NCBI GenBank assembly: GCA_035998445.1
Contig: DASYHQ010000032.1
Location: forward strand, 124,001-188,000
Direction of reading: 5' to 3'
DNA length: 64,000 nucleotides
Origin: Tepidisphaeraceae bacterium
GTDB taxonomy: Bacteria; Planctomycetota; Phycisphaerae; Tepidisphaerales; Tepidisphaeraceae
The translations under genes were made by a program, and so were the position numbers. Positions 9,023-17,018 of this stretch are shown here, piece after piece. Under the pieces are notes generated by a model. That model did no database searches. It saw only the letters and a program-made list of their open reading frames with translations, and was not told the origin of the DNA. Numbering within the stretch: position 1 is the first letter of the stretch; each line of letters starts with the position of its first letter.

Positions 9023-9226
9023 TGCTGTAGTATTGATCGGCTCGGCTCACCGGGAAGCTAAATGCCGACTCGCGGGCTGTCAAGAAAAGATAAACTGGGG
9101 AAACCCCGTTCCCACGCGGGTTTACGGCGATTTGTCCCCAATCCTCACCTGCCTGTCGGTCGACTTCACGTCTTGCAAAGGTGCCGAGAAGTTGCCGCGT
9201 CGCACATTGCCACGTATCAAGGCGAT

Positions 9227-9997
9227 ATGGTAACCGCTGGCACAGATAACTGGAATGCGGGTTTGTATAACCGGGCTCACGCCTTCGTCTACCAGGCCGC
9301 TGCCGATTTGGTCGATCTGCTCGCGCCCCAACCCGGCGAGATGATTTTAGACTTGGGTTGTGGCACGGGGCCACTCGCCAGCCGGGTCGCCGGTGCGGGC
9401 GCAACCGTGCTCGGCATCGATTCGTCACCCGCCATGATCGAGGCTGCTAGGGCCGGCTTTCCCAAGCTCGACTTTCGGGTCGCCGACGCGCGAAGCTTCC
9501 GGACCGATACACCGTTGGATGCCGTCTTTTCTAACGCCACGCTGCACTGGGTTCGCCCGCCGGCCGAGGCGGTGGAGACCATCTGGCTGGCGCTGAAACC
9601 GGGCGGACGGTTCGTGGCCGAGTTCGGCGCGCAGCGGAACGTGCTGGCGGTGCGGACGGCGATGGAGGCGGCGCTGCGCGAGATGCGCATCGACCCGACC
9701 GGCCTGAGCCCGTGGTACTTCCCCTCGCCAGGTGAGTACGCGACGCTGCTGGAGGCGCAGGGATTCGAGGTCGGCCAGATCGCCTCCTTTCCGCGGTTCA
9801 CAAAGCTCGAGGGGGCCGACGGGCTGCGCAACTGGATCCGCATGTTCGCGTCGGCCTACCTGACCGCGGTGCCGGAGGGGCAGCGCGACGCATTCTTGTC
9901 GCGCGCCGAGGACCTCGCGCGGCCGACGCTGTTCCGCGACGACATGTGGCACGCCGACTATCGCCGCTTGCGCGTCGCCGCGGTCCGGCCGAGCTAG
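9227..9997 (+). CDS. SAM-dependent methyltransferase, trans-aconitate methyltransferase-like
   Basis: A 256-residue class I methyltransferase. Motif I LDLGCGTGPLA, the acidic end of strand 2 (GIDSS) and the SNATLHWV motif characteristic of the trans-aconitate methyltransferase (Tam) branch are all visible. Tam methylates trans-aconitate to protect aconitase; whether this enzyme does so cannot be decided here. The ATG at 9227 is preferred, with AAGG four bases upstream, because the family begins shortly before the W..LY segment; the frame also stays open to 9062. It stands between the kinase gene (divergent) and an exported cyclophilin 55 bases downstream, which may be co-transcribed. Confidence 0.85.
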   Translation: MVTAGTDNWNAGLYNRAHAFVYQAAADLVDLLAPQPGEMILDLGCGTGPLASRVAGAGATVLGIDSSPAMIEAARAGFPKLDFRVADARSFRTDTPLDAVFSNATLHWVRPPAEAVETIWLALKPGGRFVAEFGAQRNVLAVRTAMEAALREMRIDPTGLSPWYFPSPGEYATLLEAQGFEVGQIASFPRFTKLEGADGLRNWIRMFASAYLTAVPEGQRDAFLSRAEDLARPTLFRDDMWHADYRRLRVAAVRPS

Positions 9998-10052
9998 TTT
10001 CGCTATCGCGCAATCCCTATCATCCATCCCCGACCCCCAACTGGAGCAACGA

Positions 10053-10976
10053 ATGGAAGCCGCCTTGCCGATCTTGATGACCTTGTTCTCGATCCTGATC
10101 CCCGCCAAGTCGTGGTTCGCGCCCAACCAGCCGCTGGACGTGAAGAACGATTCGAAGGAAGTCGTCACGTTGGTCTTGACGACCTTTACCGGCCAGGCCA
10201 TCGAAGCGGGCGGGGCGACCAAGCTGGAGCCCGGTAAGGATGTGGACCTGAAAGCGGTTTTTCCGCAGGTCGCCACGCCGGGCACGTACCTGCTGTACGC
10301 GGTGCCGGAGGGCAAGTCGCTACCGGAATTTATCGGCACTCCACTCGTGATCGGTGTTCGGCAAGATAAGCGCGAAGGCGCGCCGAGTGGGCCGGTCGTG
10401 ACGAAGGTCGAACCCCTGCGCTACGCGGTGGCGACAACGGGAAAAGGGAAGATGACGATCATCTTCTACTTCGACGTTGCGCCGAACACTGGGGCCAGCT
10501 TCCTGTCGCTCGCAGACGGCGGGTATTTCGATGGGCTGACGTTCCACCGCGTGGTGCCCGAGTTCGTCATTCAAGGTGGCGACCCGCGCGGTGATGGCAC
10601 CGGTGGACCGGGCTATTCTTTGCCCCCCGAGTTCAACGACCGCCCGCACACCGCCGGCACGCTTTCGATGGCCCGCCAGGGCGACCCGAGCGAAGCGCCC
10701 GGCGTTCCCCCGCGCTACGAGTTCGCCGCCAGCGCCGGCAGCCAGTTCTTCGTCTGCCTCGACTACGAGCGCACGAAGCAGCTCGATGGCCGTTACACGG
10801 TGTTCGGCAAAGTGGTGGAAGGCATGGACACCGTCCGCGCCATCGCCGACACGAAGCTCGCCGACCCCGCGACCGGAAAGCCGGAACAGCCGCAGGTGAT
10901 CGAGAAGATTGAAGTGATCCCGGTGACGCCGGGGAAGAATCCGTATGAGAAGCTGGATGTAGAGGAAGCGAAGTAA
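10053..10976 (+). CDS. Exported cyclophilin-type peptidyl-prolyl cis-trans isomerase
   Basis: A 307-residue protein that speeds proline isomerisation during folding. A short hydrophobic N-terminus (MEAALPILMTLFSILIPA) looks like a signal peptide. Residues about 30-115 form a beta-rich domain of unknown role. The cyclophilin domain follows from about residue 125, with FHRVVPEFVIQGGD, the conserved GTLSMA and GSQFFV, all typical of the active bacterial form. Location is therefore probably periplasmic or surface. A GGAG lies a few bases before the ATG. Downstream, an imperfect hairpin separates it from the convergent SMP-30 gene. Confidence 0.9.
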   Translation: MEAALPILMTLFSILIPAKSWFAPNQPLDVKNDSKEVVTLVLTTFTGQAIEAGGATKLEPGKDVDLKAVFPQVATPGTYLLYAVPEGKSLPEFIGTPLVIGVRQDKREGAPSGPVVTKVEPLRYAVATTGKGKMTIIFYFDVAPNTGASFLSLADGGYFDGLTFHRVVPEFVIQGGDPRGDGTGGPGYSLPPEFNDRPHTAGTLSMARQGDPSEAPGVPPRYEFAASAGSQFFVCLDYERTKQLDGRYTVFGKVVEGMDTVRAIADTKLADPATGKPEQPQVIEKIEVIPVTPGKNPYEKLDVEEAK

Positions 10977-10986
10977 ATTGGGAAGG

Positions 10987-11077
10987 GGGATGACAAGGCG
11001 AGGGGGTGGTGATCGCGCTGGAAGTGCAGCGACTGTCCTCACCTTTTCACCTTGTCACCCCTCACCTTGTCCATCCC
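10987..11077. terminator. Imperfect inverted repeat between convergent genes
   Basis: GGGATGACAAGGCGAGGGG at 10987-11005 is nearly the reverse complement of the 20 bases at 11058-11077, with one inserted base and one mismatch. It lies between the cyclophilin and SMP-30 stop codons and could end transcription from both sides. The centre of 52 bases is long for a simple terminator. Confidence 0.5.
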
Positions 11078-11093
11078 AGCAAGCCGCGTCACG

Positions 11094-12053
11094 TTACCGG
11101 TCCGTCGCCCCCGTCATGTTCGTCTGAATTCGGCATAGCGCCTTTGTCGCGGTCATGTAAAGCGTCTTCCCATCCGGCCCACCGAAGGTGAGGTTCGTCA
11201 CGGTGTGCGGCGTCAGAATCGTGCCGATCGGGCGACCGTCGGGGGTGAAGATCTGCACGCCGTCACCGGCGCTCGACCAGATCCGGCCATCGCGGTCGAT
11301 GCGGATGCCATCGGGCACGCCATCCTTGCGCGAGCGATCGAGCGCCGCGACCGAGCGGCCGTTGGCGTTCACCGTACCGTCGGGGTTCACGTCGAACGCC
11401 TGCGTGTCCTTCGGGCCGTTCCACAGGCTCTCGGCGACGTAAAGGATCTTCTCGTCCGGTGAAAAGGCCAACCCGTTGGGCATGTCCATGTGGGTCAGCA
11501 CCGCGGTGGTCGTGTCGGTCTTCGGGTCGTAGCGGAAGACGTTCTGCGTGTCGATCTCGCGCTTCTCCCCACGCGGCACACCGTACGGCGGATCGGTGAA
11601 CCAGATCGTACCGTCCGACTTCACCACCACGTCGTTTGGCGAGTTGAGCTTCTTGCCCTCGAAGTTGTTGGCCAGCTCGCGGACCGTGCCGTCCTTCTCG
11701 GTGACGGTCACGCGGCGCAGCGTCTGCTCGCAGGTGACCAGGCGGCCTTCGAGATCCTTCGTGTTGCCGTTCGACCGCTGGGACGGCTTGCGCCACTCGC
11801 TAATGCCCTCGCCTTGCGACCACTTGAAGATCGTGTTGGCCGGCTGGTCGCTGAAGAGCAGGTAGCCACCGTTGTCGGTGTTGAACCAGACCGGTCCCTC
11901 GATGAAGCCGAAGTCGCCCGCGAGCGTCTCCACCTCCGCCTGGGGCGGAATGATCTTCTCGAACTCGGCCTTGTCGACCACAACGAAAGTTTCACCAGAC
12001 GCCATCGATCCTCCAATCAGTCCGAACACTGCCGCCAATAACCATTTGCGCAT
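11094..12053 (-). CDS. Exported SMP-30/gluconolactonase/LRE-family beta-propeller
   Basis: A 319-residue protein of the six-bladed SMP-30 lactonase family, which hydrolyses sugar lactones with a divalent metal. MRKWLLAAVFGLIGGSMASG is a clear signal peptide, so the protein acts outside the cytoplasm. Family signatures are the metal-ligand Glu in GFIEGPVW, NSPNDVVVKSDGTIWFTDPP with the metal-binding Asn, and NGLAFSPDEKILYVAES. The ATG at 12053 is chosen so that the signal peptide starts the protein; an in-frame start 12 codons upstream has no support. It fits a sugar-degrading lifestyle with the glycosidases elsewhere in the window. The natural substrate is unknown. Confidence 0.88.
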   Translation of the reverse strand: MRKWLLAAVFGLIGGSMASGETFVVVDKAEFEKIIPPQAEVETLAGDFGFIEGPVWFNTDNGGYLLFSDQPANTIFKWSQGEGISEWRKPSQRSNGNTKDLEGRLVTCEQTLRRVTVTEKDGTVRELANNFEGKKLNSPNDVVVKSDGTIWFTDPPYGVPRGEKREIDTQNVFRYDPKTDTTTAVLTHMDMPNGLAFSPDEKILYVAESLWNGPKDTQAFDVNPDGTVNANGRSVAALDRSRKDGVPDGIRIDRDGRIWSSAGDGVQIFTPDGRPIGTILTPHTVTNLTFGGPDGKTLYMTATKALCRIQTNMTGATDR

Positions 12054-12094
12054 ACGGTGCAGTGTGAACCAATTCCCGAGGTTTGGCAACCGGG

Positions 12095-12955
12095 CTAGAA
12101 GTCCAACTGGCCGAACGTCTTGTACCGGTAGCCACTGCCGATGTTAACGGCCTTTATGTGACCGACGGTCGCCTCGCCGGGCATGTGGCTGTGCCCACAG
12201 TAGACGGTCGAGACGTTCGGATAGCGCAGCAGCGTACGGCCGATTTGCTCGCTGCCCAGGTAGGCCTTGGCGAAGTCCCACTGGGCAGATTTTGGCGGTG
12301 GCAGCAGCTCGCGGAAGGGCAGGTGATGCACGGCCGCGATGATCTGCCGGGCACCGGCGTTCGCCTCGCACGCGCTGGCAAGGTTGGCGAGCCGTTCGGT
12401 GAGAAAGTCGTGGTCGCTGCGACCCAGCTTGATGAACTTGCCGTCGTTCCACCGTGCTACGGTGTCGCGCGCGACGTCGCTGATGTCCGTGTCCGGCTGA
12501 AACAGGTGCTCGTATCCGCCAAGATAAGTCGCGGCGCCGGGTGAGAGCTTGGCGCCGTAGAAACGATCGGGGATGCCGAGCGAGGCCTGCGCAAACGAAT
12601 AATCGTACCAGCCGACGCTGCCCACGATTGCCACATCACCCGCGACGAACGGCTGCGTCTCCAGCCACTGCCAACCCATCGCGGTCACCCGGCGAGGGAG
12701 TTCCTCGTTGAACAACGCGTAGCTGTCGGCGCGGTGCGTCCACAACTCATGATTGCCTGCGACGATCAGCTTCGGCCCATCGAATTTGAAGCGCGACAGG
12801 CACCGTTCGATCACGTCACCGTCGGCCACGCCGGTGTCGCCAACGATTAGCAGCACATCACCACCGGCCGCGTTCATGCGGTCGATCAGTTCGTCCGCGA
12901 GCGGTCGAGAAACCGGATGGTTGTAGTGCAGATCGGCAGTGACGATGAGCCGCAT
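12095..12955 (-). CDS. Calcineurin-like metallophosphoesterase
   Basis: A 286-residue dinuclear metal phosphoesterase. All five family motifs are present: DLH near the N-terminus, IVGDTG, GNHELW, the VHH pair and GHSHMPG near the end. There is no signal peptide, so the enzyme is probably cytoplasmic. The substrate (nucleotide, phosphoprotein or phospholipid) cannot be read from the sequence. The ATG at 12955 starts directly with the strand that carries the first metal ligand, as is usual. It lies upstream of the SMP-30 gene on the same strand, 41 bases away, so the two may share a transcript. Confidence 0.9.
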   Translation of the reverse strand: MRLIVTADLHYNHPVSRPLADELIDRMNAAGGDVLLIVGDTGVADGDVIERCLSRFKFDGPKLIVAGNHELWTHRADSYALFNEELPRRVTAMGWQWLETQPFVAGDVAIVGSVGWYDYSFAQASLGIPDRFYGAKLSPGAATYLGGYEHLFQPDTDISDVARDTVARWNDGKFIKLGRSDHDFLTERLANLASACEANAGARQIIAAVHHLPFRELLPPPKSAQWDFAKAYLGSEQIGRTLLRYPNVSTVYCGHSHMPGEATVGHIKAVNIGSGYRYKTFGQLDF

Positions 12956-13000
12956 GATCGCATTCTAGGGCGCGTCACCTTTCACCGTCGCGTCGTTTAG

Positions 13001-13050
13001 CCGCGGGCTTGCCGCGATCGAATGTGAACCCGTCGCGGGCAAGCCCGCGG
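13001..13050. repeat. Palindromic intergenic element (type F)
   Basis: CCGCGGGCTTGCCGCGA (13001-13017) pairs with TCGCGGGCAAGCCCGCGG (13033-13050), with one bulged base, around a 15-base loop. It lies just downstream of the stop codon of the unknown gene at 13075-13581 and could act as its terminator. Confidence 0.7.
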
Positions 13051-13074
13051 CAAAGGACGGGGAATGAACCCTCG

Positions 13075-13581
13075 CTATACCCCCGGCTTTTCTCCAGGCG
13101 GAATTTCCGGTTCCTGTTCCGGCTCGACCAGGTCCTGCGCCATGCGGCTCATGAAGAACTGCAACTCGCTCATCACCACCGCGGTTGGTAGCGGGTCGCG
13201 CAGGTCGTACTGGTGGCTATGGTCCTCGGCCGAGTCGTCACCGCGCTTTTCACCTTCGGTGATGATGTGGTGCTCGAACGTCACGGCGTCCTCGTGGCTC
13301 TGCGTGATCACCAGTTCGCCCCAGCGCCACGCGAGGTGCACGCGCAGTGACAGTTGGTTGCCCCACGTCGACACGCGATGCACGATCCCGTTCTTGGCCA
13401 GCAGTTGCACAAGGCCATCGACCGCGGGCAGGACGCCCTGGTTCAGCAAATCGGCGTAGTTGCGGTTGTAATCCTGCTGGCGCTCCATCGCCTCGCGCTC
13501 GGCGGCAAGCTTTTCGGGGGGAACATCGCGATACGGGCCAACGCGGCCCATCCACCACTTGGCGAACGGTTTGTCGAGCAT
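13075..13581 (-). CDS. Hypothetical protein, no recognised domain
   Basis: I do not recognise this 168-residue protein. It is highly charged, has no signal peptide and no membrane segment. Residues 15-45 (from about RDVPPEKLAAEREAMERQQD) look like an amphipathic helix. A central block with LRVHLAWRWGELVITQSHED has beta-strand character. The C-terminus is acidic and proline-rich (EPEQEPEIPPGEKPGV). The ATG at 13581 is the likely start; an in-frame start 21 codons upstream would add Arg-rich sequence of different character. It sits between a metallophosphoesterase and the divergent NHEJ operon; no function can be inferred from that. Confidence 0.6.
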   Translation of the reverse strand: MLDKPFAKWWMGRVGPYRDVPPEKLAAEREAMERQQDYNRNYADLLNQGVLPAVDGLVQLLAKNGIVHRVSTWGNQLSLRVHLAWRWGELVITQSHEDAVTFEHHIITEGEKRGDDSAEDHSHQYDLRDPLPTAVVMSELQFFMSRMAQDLVEPEQEPEIPPGEKPGV

Positions 13582-13894
13582 AGTTCGGCAACTATAGCGT
13601 GCCGCACCCCCGAAGAGAACGCGACGCCACGACGCATTGGCCAACTTGCCGCAGCGTATTGGCGCTTACCCAGATTTCAGTCCGATAAAAGGTTCGCTGG
13701 GCGGGCCTTGCGCGCCCGTGGCGCGCGCAAGTGCGCGCCGGCGCGCCACTTGCATTGATGACACCGGGCAAACTTGCTGTACGTCAGGAGGACGACCGAC
13801 CGATCTGGAGCACCGCTCGGATGCGGACATCGTGCGCCCGCGCCGCTGGAAGCGGCGCTGTTCCGTCATGGACGACGCTGACGGAGCGACGCCA
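13582..13894. other. Divergent gap between unknown gene and NHEJ operon
   Basis: This 313-base gap must hold promoters for both sides. I see no convincing -35/-10 pair. It contains a GC-rich palindrome, with GTGGCGCGC at 13718-13726 matching GCGCGCCAC at 13741-13749. The ligase frame stays open through most of it, but the encoded sequence is Arg/Cys-rich and unlike the ligase family. Confidence 0.5.
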
Positions 13895-14908
13895 ATGTCA
13901 TTCAATTTGAAATCCCCTCGTCGTAAGCCGTCGCGCGCGCCCATGCCGGCCGCCGTGCAACCCATGTTGGCCACGGGCGGGGTGCTGCCGGTCGACCTCG
14001 ACCAGTACGCGTTCGAGTACAAGTGGGACGGTGTGCGCGGCATCGCGTACGTAGAACCCGACGGTTTGAAACTGCACAGCCGCAACGGACTGGACATCAC
14101 CTTCAAGTATCCCGAACTGCAACCCCTGGCCGCCGCGTTGGATGGACGCCGGGCTATTTTGGACGGCGAGATCGTCTGCCTGCACGACGCCGGCCATCCG
14201 AGCTTTCCCCACCTGCAGCAGCGCATGCAGGTCAGTAGTCGGGCGGCCGTCGAGAAGGTGCGCAAGCAGTACCCCGTCTGGTTCGTCCTGTTCGACGTGC
14301 TGTGGCTGGACGGCCAATGGACGACCCATTTGCCGTTGCCCGAACGGCGGGAACTGCTGGAAGAACTGACCGTCGAAGGCCCCAACTGGCAGACCAGCCC
14401 GTCGCACATCGGTGAAGGCAGGACCATGCTGGAGACCGCGAGGCGGCACGGCATCGAGGGCATCGTCGCCAAGCGCCTCGACAGCACCTACGAGCCCGGA
14501 CGGCGGTCGTCGGCGTGGGTCAAGATCAAGATCGTGCATCGGCAGGAGTTCGTGATCGGTGGCTGGGTGCCGGAAGAATCGGCCGCCGCCAGGCGCGTGG
14601 GTTCGATGCTGATCGGCTACCACGACTGCGACGGCAAACTGCGCTACGCCGGCCGGATCGGCACGGGACTGAACGCCGACTGGCACGAACGGCTGTTCCG
14701 CGAGTTTGCGAAGCGCAGCCGGAGCAGCAGCCCGTTTGCGGACTTCGTGCCGCTTGCGGGCGTGCAATTCGTTCATCCCAAGCTGGTGGCCGAGATCGAG
14801 TTCCGACGCTGGCCGGACGGCGGCTTGGTGCAGCAGGGGGCCTTCAAAGGCCTACGGCAAGACAAGAAGCCCGCCGACGTGGTCAAAGAGTTCAACGGAA
14901 TCGCGTGA
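13895..14908 (+). CDS. ATP-dependent DNA ligase (LigD ligase domain type)
   Basis: It seals nicks and ends in bacterial non-homologous end joining. The protein has 337 residues and is only the ligase part of LigD. The nucleotidyl-transfer motif I EYKWDGVRG holds the Lys that is adenylated. Motif III LFDVLWLDG, motif IV EGIVAKRLDS and motif V AWVKIKI follow, then an OB-fold ending near the C-terminus. I chose the ATG at 13895 (GGAG eight bases upstream); an ATG at 13868 is also in frame. It heads an operon with Ku (30 bases downstream) and the polymerase gene. In many bacteria these activities are fused in a single LigD chain; here they are separate genes. Confidence 0.93.
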   Translation: MSFNLKSPRRKPSRAPMPAAVQPMLATGGVLPVDLDQYAFEYKWDGVRGIAYVEPDGLKLHSRNGLDITFKYPELQPLAAALDGRRAILDGEIVCLHDAGHPSFPHLQQRMQVSSRAAVEKVRKQYPVWFVLFDVLWLDGQWTTHLPLPERRELLEELTVEGPNWQTSPSHIGEGRTMLETARRHGIEGIVAKRLDSTYEPGRRSSAWVKIKIVHRQEFVIGGWVPEESAAARRVGSMLIGYHDCDGKLRYAGRIGTGLNADWHERLFREFAKRSRSSSPFADFVPLAGVQFVHPKLVAEIEFRRWPDGGLVQQGAFKGLRQDKKPADVVKEFNGIA

Positions 14909-14938
14909 CGGATCGCGCTAGCAAACAAAGGTGTCCCC

Positions 14939-15781
14939 ATGGCAGCAAAAGCATCATCCGCGCGTCCGGTTTGGACCGGTTCCATTAGCTTCGGGCTCGT
15001 CACGATCCCCATCAAGCTGTTTACGGCCGTGCGCGAGCAGCGCATCAGCTTCCGCAGCCTGCACGATCAGGACCAGGTGCCGCTAAAGCAGAAGATGGTG
15101 TGCCCGGCCGACGGGAAGGAGGTTCACTCCGAACATATCGTGAAGGGGTACGAAATCGAGAAGGACCGCTTCGTCGTAATCCAGCAGGGCGACCTGGAGG
15201 CCGTGATGCCCAAGGCGAGCAAGGCGATCGAGATTCAGGACTTTGTGGAGCTGGACGACATCGACCCGCTCTACTTTGATCGGCCATACTACGTCGCGCC
15301 CAAGCCCGAGGGGGCCAAGCCGTACCGATTGCTGCTGGAGGCGATGCAGAAGTCGGGCAAGGTGGGCATCGCGACCATCGTGATGCACAACAAGCAATAC
15401 CTGGCCGCGTTGCGGCCGCTGGGCGACGCGCTTTGCCTGGAGACGATGCACTTCGACGATGAAGTAGTGCCGGAAAGCACGGTGCCAGATCTGCATCACA
15501 AGGCTAAAGTGGACGACCGCGAGCTGAAGATCGCGCAGCAGTTGATCGACTCGCTGACGACCGAGTTCAAGCCCGACAAGTACAAGGACGAGTACCGCCA
15601 GCGCGTGTTGGAACTGATCGAGAAGAAGGCCAAGGGCCAGAAGGTCGTCAACCGGCCCGAATCGACGGCGTCGCCGCGCAAGGCGAACGATTTGATCGCG
15701 GCGCTGGAGGCGAGCCTCGCGAAGACCAAGAGTGAGGTCGTGTCGAGCGCGCGCACACCTCGCCGAAGGAAGTCAGCGTGA
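14939..15781 (+). CDS. ku: Ku homodimeric DNA end-binding protein
   Basis: It rings double-strand break ends and recruits the ligase and polymerase in non-homologous end joining. The 280-residue length fits bacterial Ku. WTGSISFGLVTIPIKLFTAV at the N-terminus, the HDQD...KMVCPADGKEV segment and GYEIEKDRFVVI are family hallmarks, followed by the bridge region. The C-terminus is Lys/Arg-rich (TPRRRKSA), as in Ku proteins that use a basic tail for DNA binding and ligase stimulation. The ATG at 14939 follows the ligase stop by 30 bases, and the stop codon overlaps the next start, so all three NHEJ genes are probably one unit. Confidence 0.97.
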   Translation: MAAKASSARPVWTGSISFGLVTIPIKLFTAVREQRISFRSLHDQDQVPLKQKMVCPADGKEVHSEHIVKGYEIEKDRFVVIQQGDLEAVMPKASKAIEIQDFVELDDIDPLYFDRPYYVAPKPEGAKPYRLLLEAMQKSGKVGIATIVMHNKQYLAALRPLGDALCLETMHFDDEVVPESTVPDLHHKAKVDDRELKIAQQLIDSLTTEFKPDKYKDEYRQRVLELIEKKAKGQKVVNRPESTASPRKANDLIAALEASLAKTKSEVVSSARTPRRRKSA

Positions 15782-16707
15782 TGGCTAAGCCGACCGCGGC
15801 AAAATCGGCACGTGGAACATCGTCCGGCCGGGCCGGCCCGGTGCCGGTGACGAACTTGGACAAAGTGCTGTTCCCTTCGGGCTTCACGAAGGGGCAGATG
15901 ATCGACTACTACGAGCGCATCTCACCGGTGCTGCTCCCGCACCTGCGCGGGCGGGCGTTGACGCTGAAGCGATATCCGAACGGATCCGACAAGCCGTTCT
16001 TCTTCGAGAAGAATTGCCCGAGCCACCGGCCCGATTGGGTGAAGACTGCAACGATCACCGGCCGAAAGTCGGGTGACTCGGTGAACCACTGCGTCATCGA
16101 CACCAAGAACGGCCTCCGCTGGACCGCCAACCTTGGCGCGATCGAACTGCACGTGCCACTCTCGCACGCCACCAAGCCCGACGCCGCCCGCGCGCTGGCG
16201 TTCGACTTCGACCCCGGTCCCGGCATCACCGTCATCGACTGCGCCCGCCTGGCGATCCGCGTGCGCGATCTGCTGCGGGACTTCGAGCTGCAAACGTTCC
16301 CAAAAACCTCCGGCGGAAAAGGCTTCCACCTTTACATCCCTCTGAACGGCGCCGCGACGTTCGACGAGACGAAATCCTTCGCCCATTCCGTCGCGCTGAC
16401 GCTGGAGAAGGACGACCCCAAGCGCGTGACCGCCTCCATGAGCAAGTCGGACCGTCCGAAGCGCATCTTCATCGACTGGAGCCAGAACGACCGCCATAAG
16501 ACGACGGTCTGCGTCTACTCGCTGCGCGCCCGTGAGTCGCCATCCGTCAGCACGCCACTGGCCTGGGACGAGGTGGAGTCCGCCATCACGACCAAGGACG
16601 CGGACGCGTTGCGGTTCGATGCGGATGCTGTCTTAAATCGCGTGGAGGCGCTGGGGGACCTGTTCGAGCCGGTGCTGAAACTGAAGCAGAAGCTGCCGCA
16701 AAGTTAG
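15781..16707 (+). CDS. LigD-type DNA polymerase/primase domain protein
   Basis: This is the archaeo-eukaryotic-primase-type polymerase of bacterial NHEJ, which fills gaps and adds (ribo)nucleotides at breaks. The 308 residues match the stand-alone POL domain. The metal-binding motif DFDPGPG, the FPKTSGGKGFHLYIPL motif and the third catalytic Asp in RIFIDWSQND are all visible. The ATG at 15781 overlaps the Ku stop by one base; a GTG three bases earlier would give a GTGA overlap and has better spacing to GAAGGA. The third LigD activity, the 3'-phosphoesterase, is not in this operon. Its absence may be real or the gene may lie elsewhere. Confidence 0.94.
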   Translation: MAKPTAAKSARGTSSGRAGPVPVTNLDKVLFPSGFTKGQMIDYYERISPVLLPHLRGRALTLKRYPNGSDKPFFFEKNCPSHRPDWVKTATITGRKSGDSVNHCVIDTKNGLRWTANLGAIELHVPLSHATKPDAARALAFDFDPGPGITVIDCARLAIRVRDLLRDFELQTFPKTSGGKGFHLYIPLNGAATFDETKSFAHSVALTLEKDDPKRVTASMSKSDRPKRIFIDWSQNDRHKTTVCVYSLRARESPSVSTPLAWDEVESAITTKDADALRFDADAVLNRVEALGDLFEPVLKLKQKLPQS

Positions 16708-17018
16708 GGGAAGAAAACGCGAGGGACCGACGGCGCGCGAGGAAGCCGCGAAGGGGGAGGGCGGCCGGCGTGTCGCCTGGGGTGCCGTTGCGGCGGTGAA
16801 TTTGATCGTTCACCTGTCTATTTCGTTGTAACCGTCTTACCGCCAACGTCGTACAGAGAGTGCCCGGGTGCCCGCGCGGCGGCGTATTCGGGATAATTCG
16901 GTACCAGATCCCAAAAACGCCGAAAGACATTTGGGGTATGATGGTATGGCAGCACGTCTGAATCCGAGGTCCGATAGCAATAGACGGTAACCTTAGCCGT
17001 TGTAGCTCGTGGAATCGC
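16708..17018. other. Gap before DUF1800 gene
   Basis: Across these 311 bases I see no gene. A TATGAT sequence at 16937-16942 could be a -10 element for the DUF1800 gene, but nothing resembling a -35 element lies 16-18 bases before it. The first 80 bases, just after the polymerase stop, are very GC-rich without a clear hairpin plus U tract. Confidence 0.4.
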
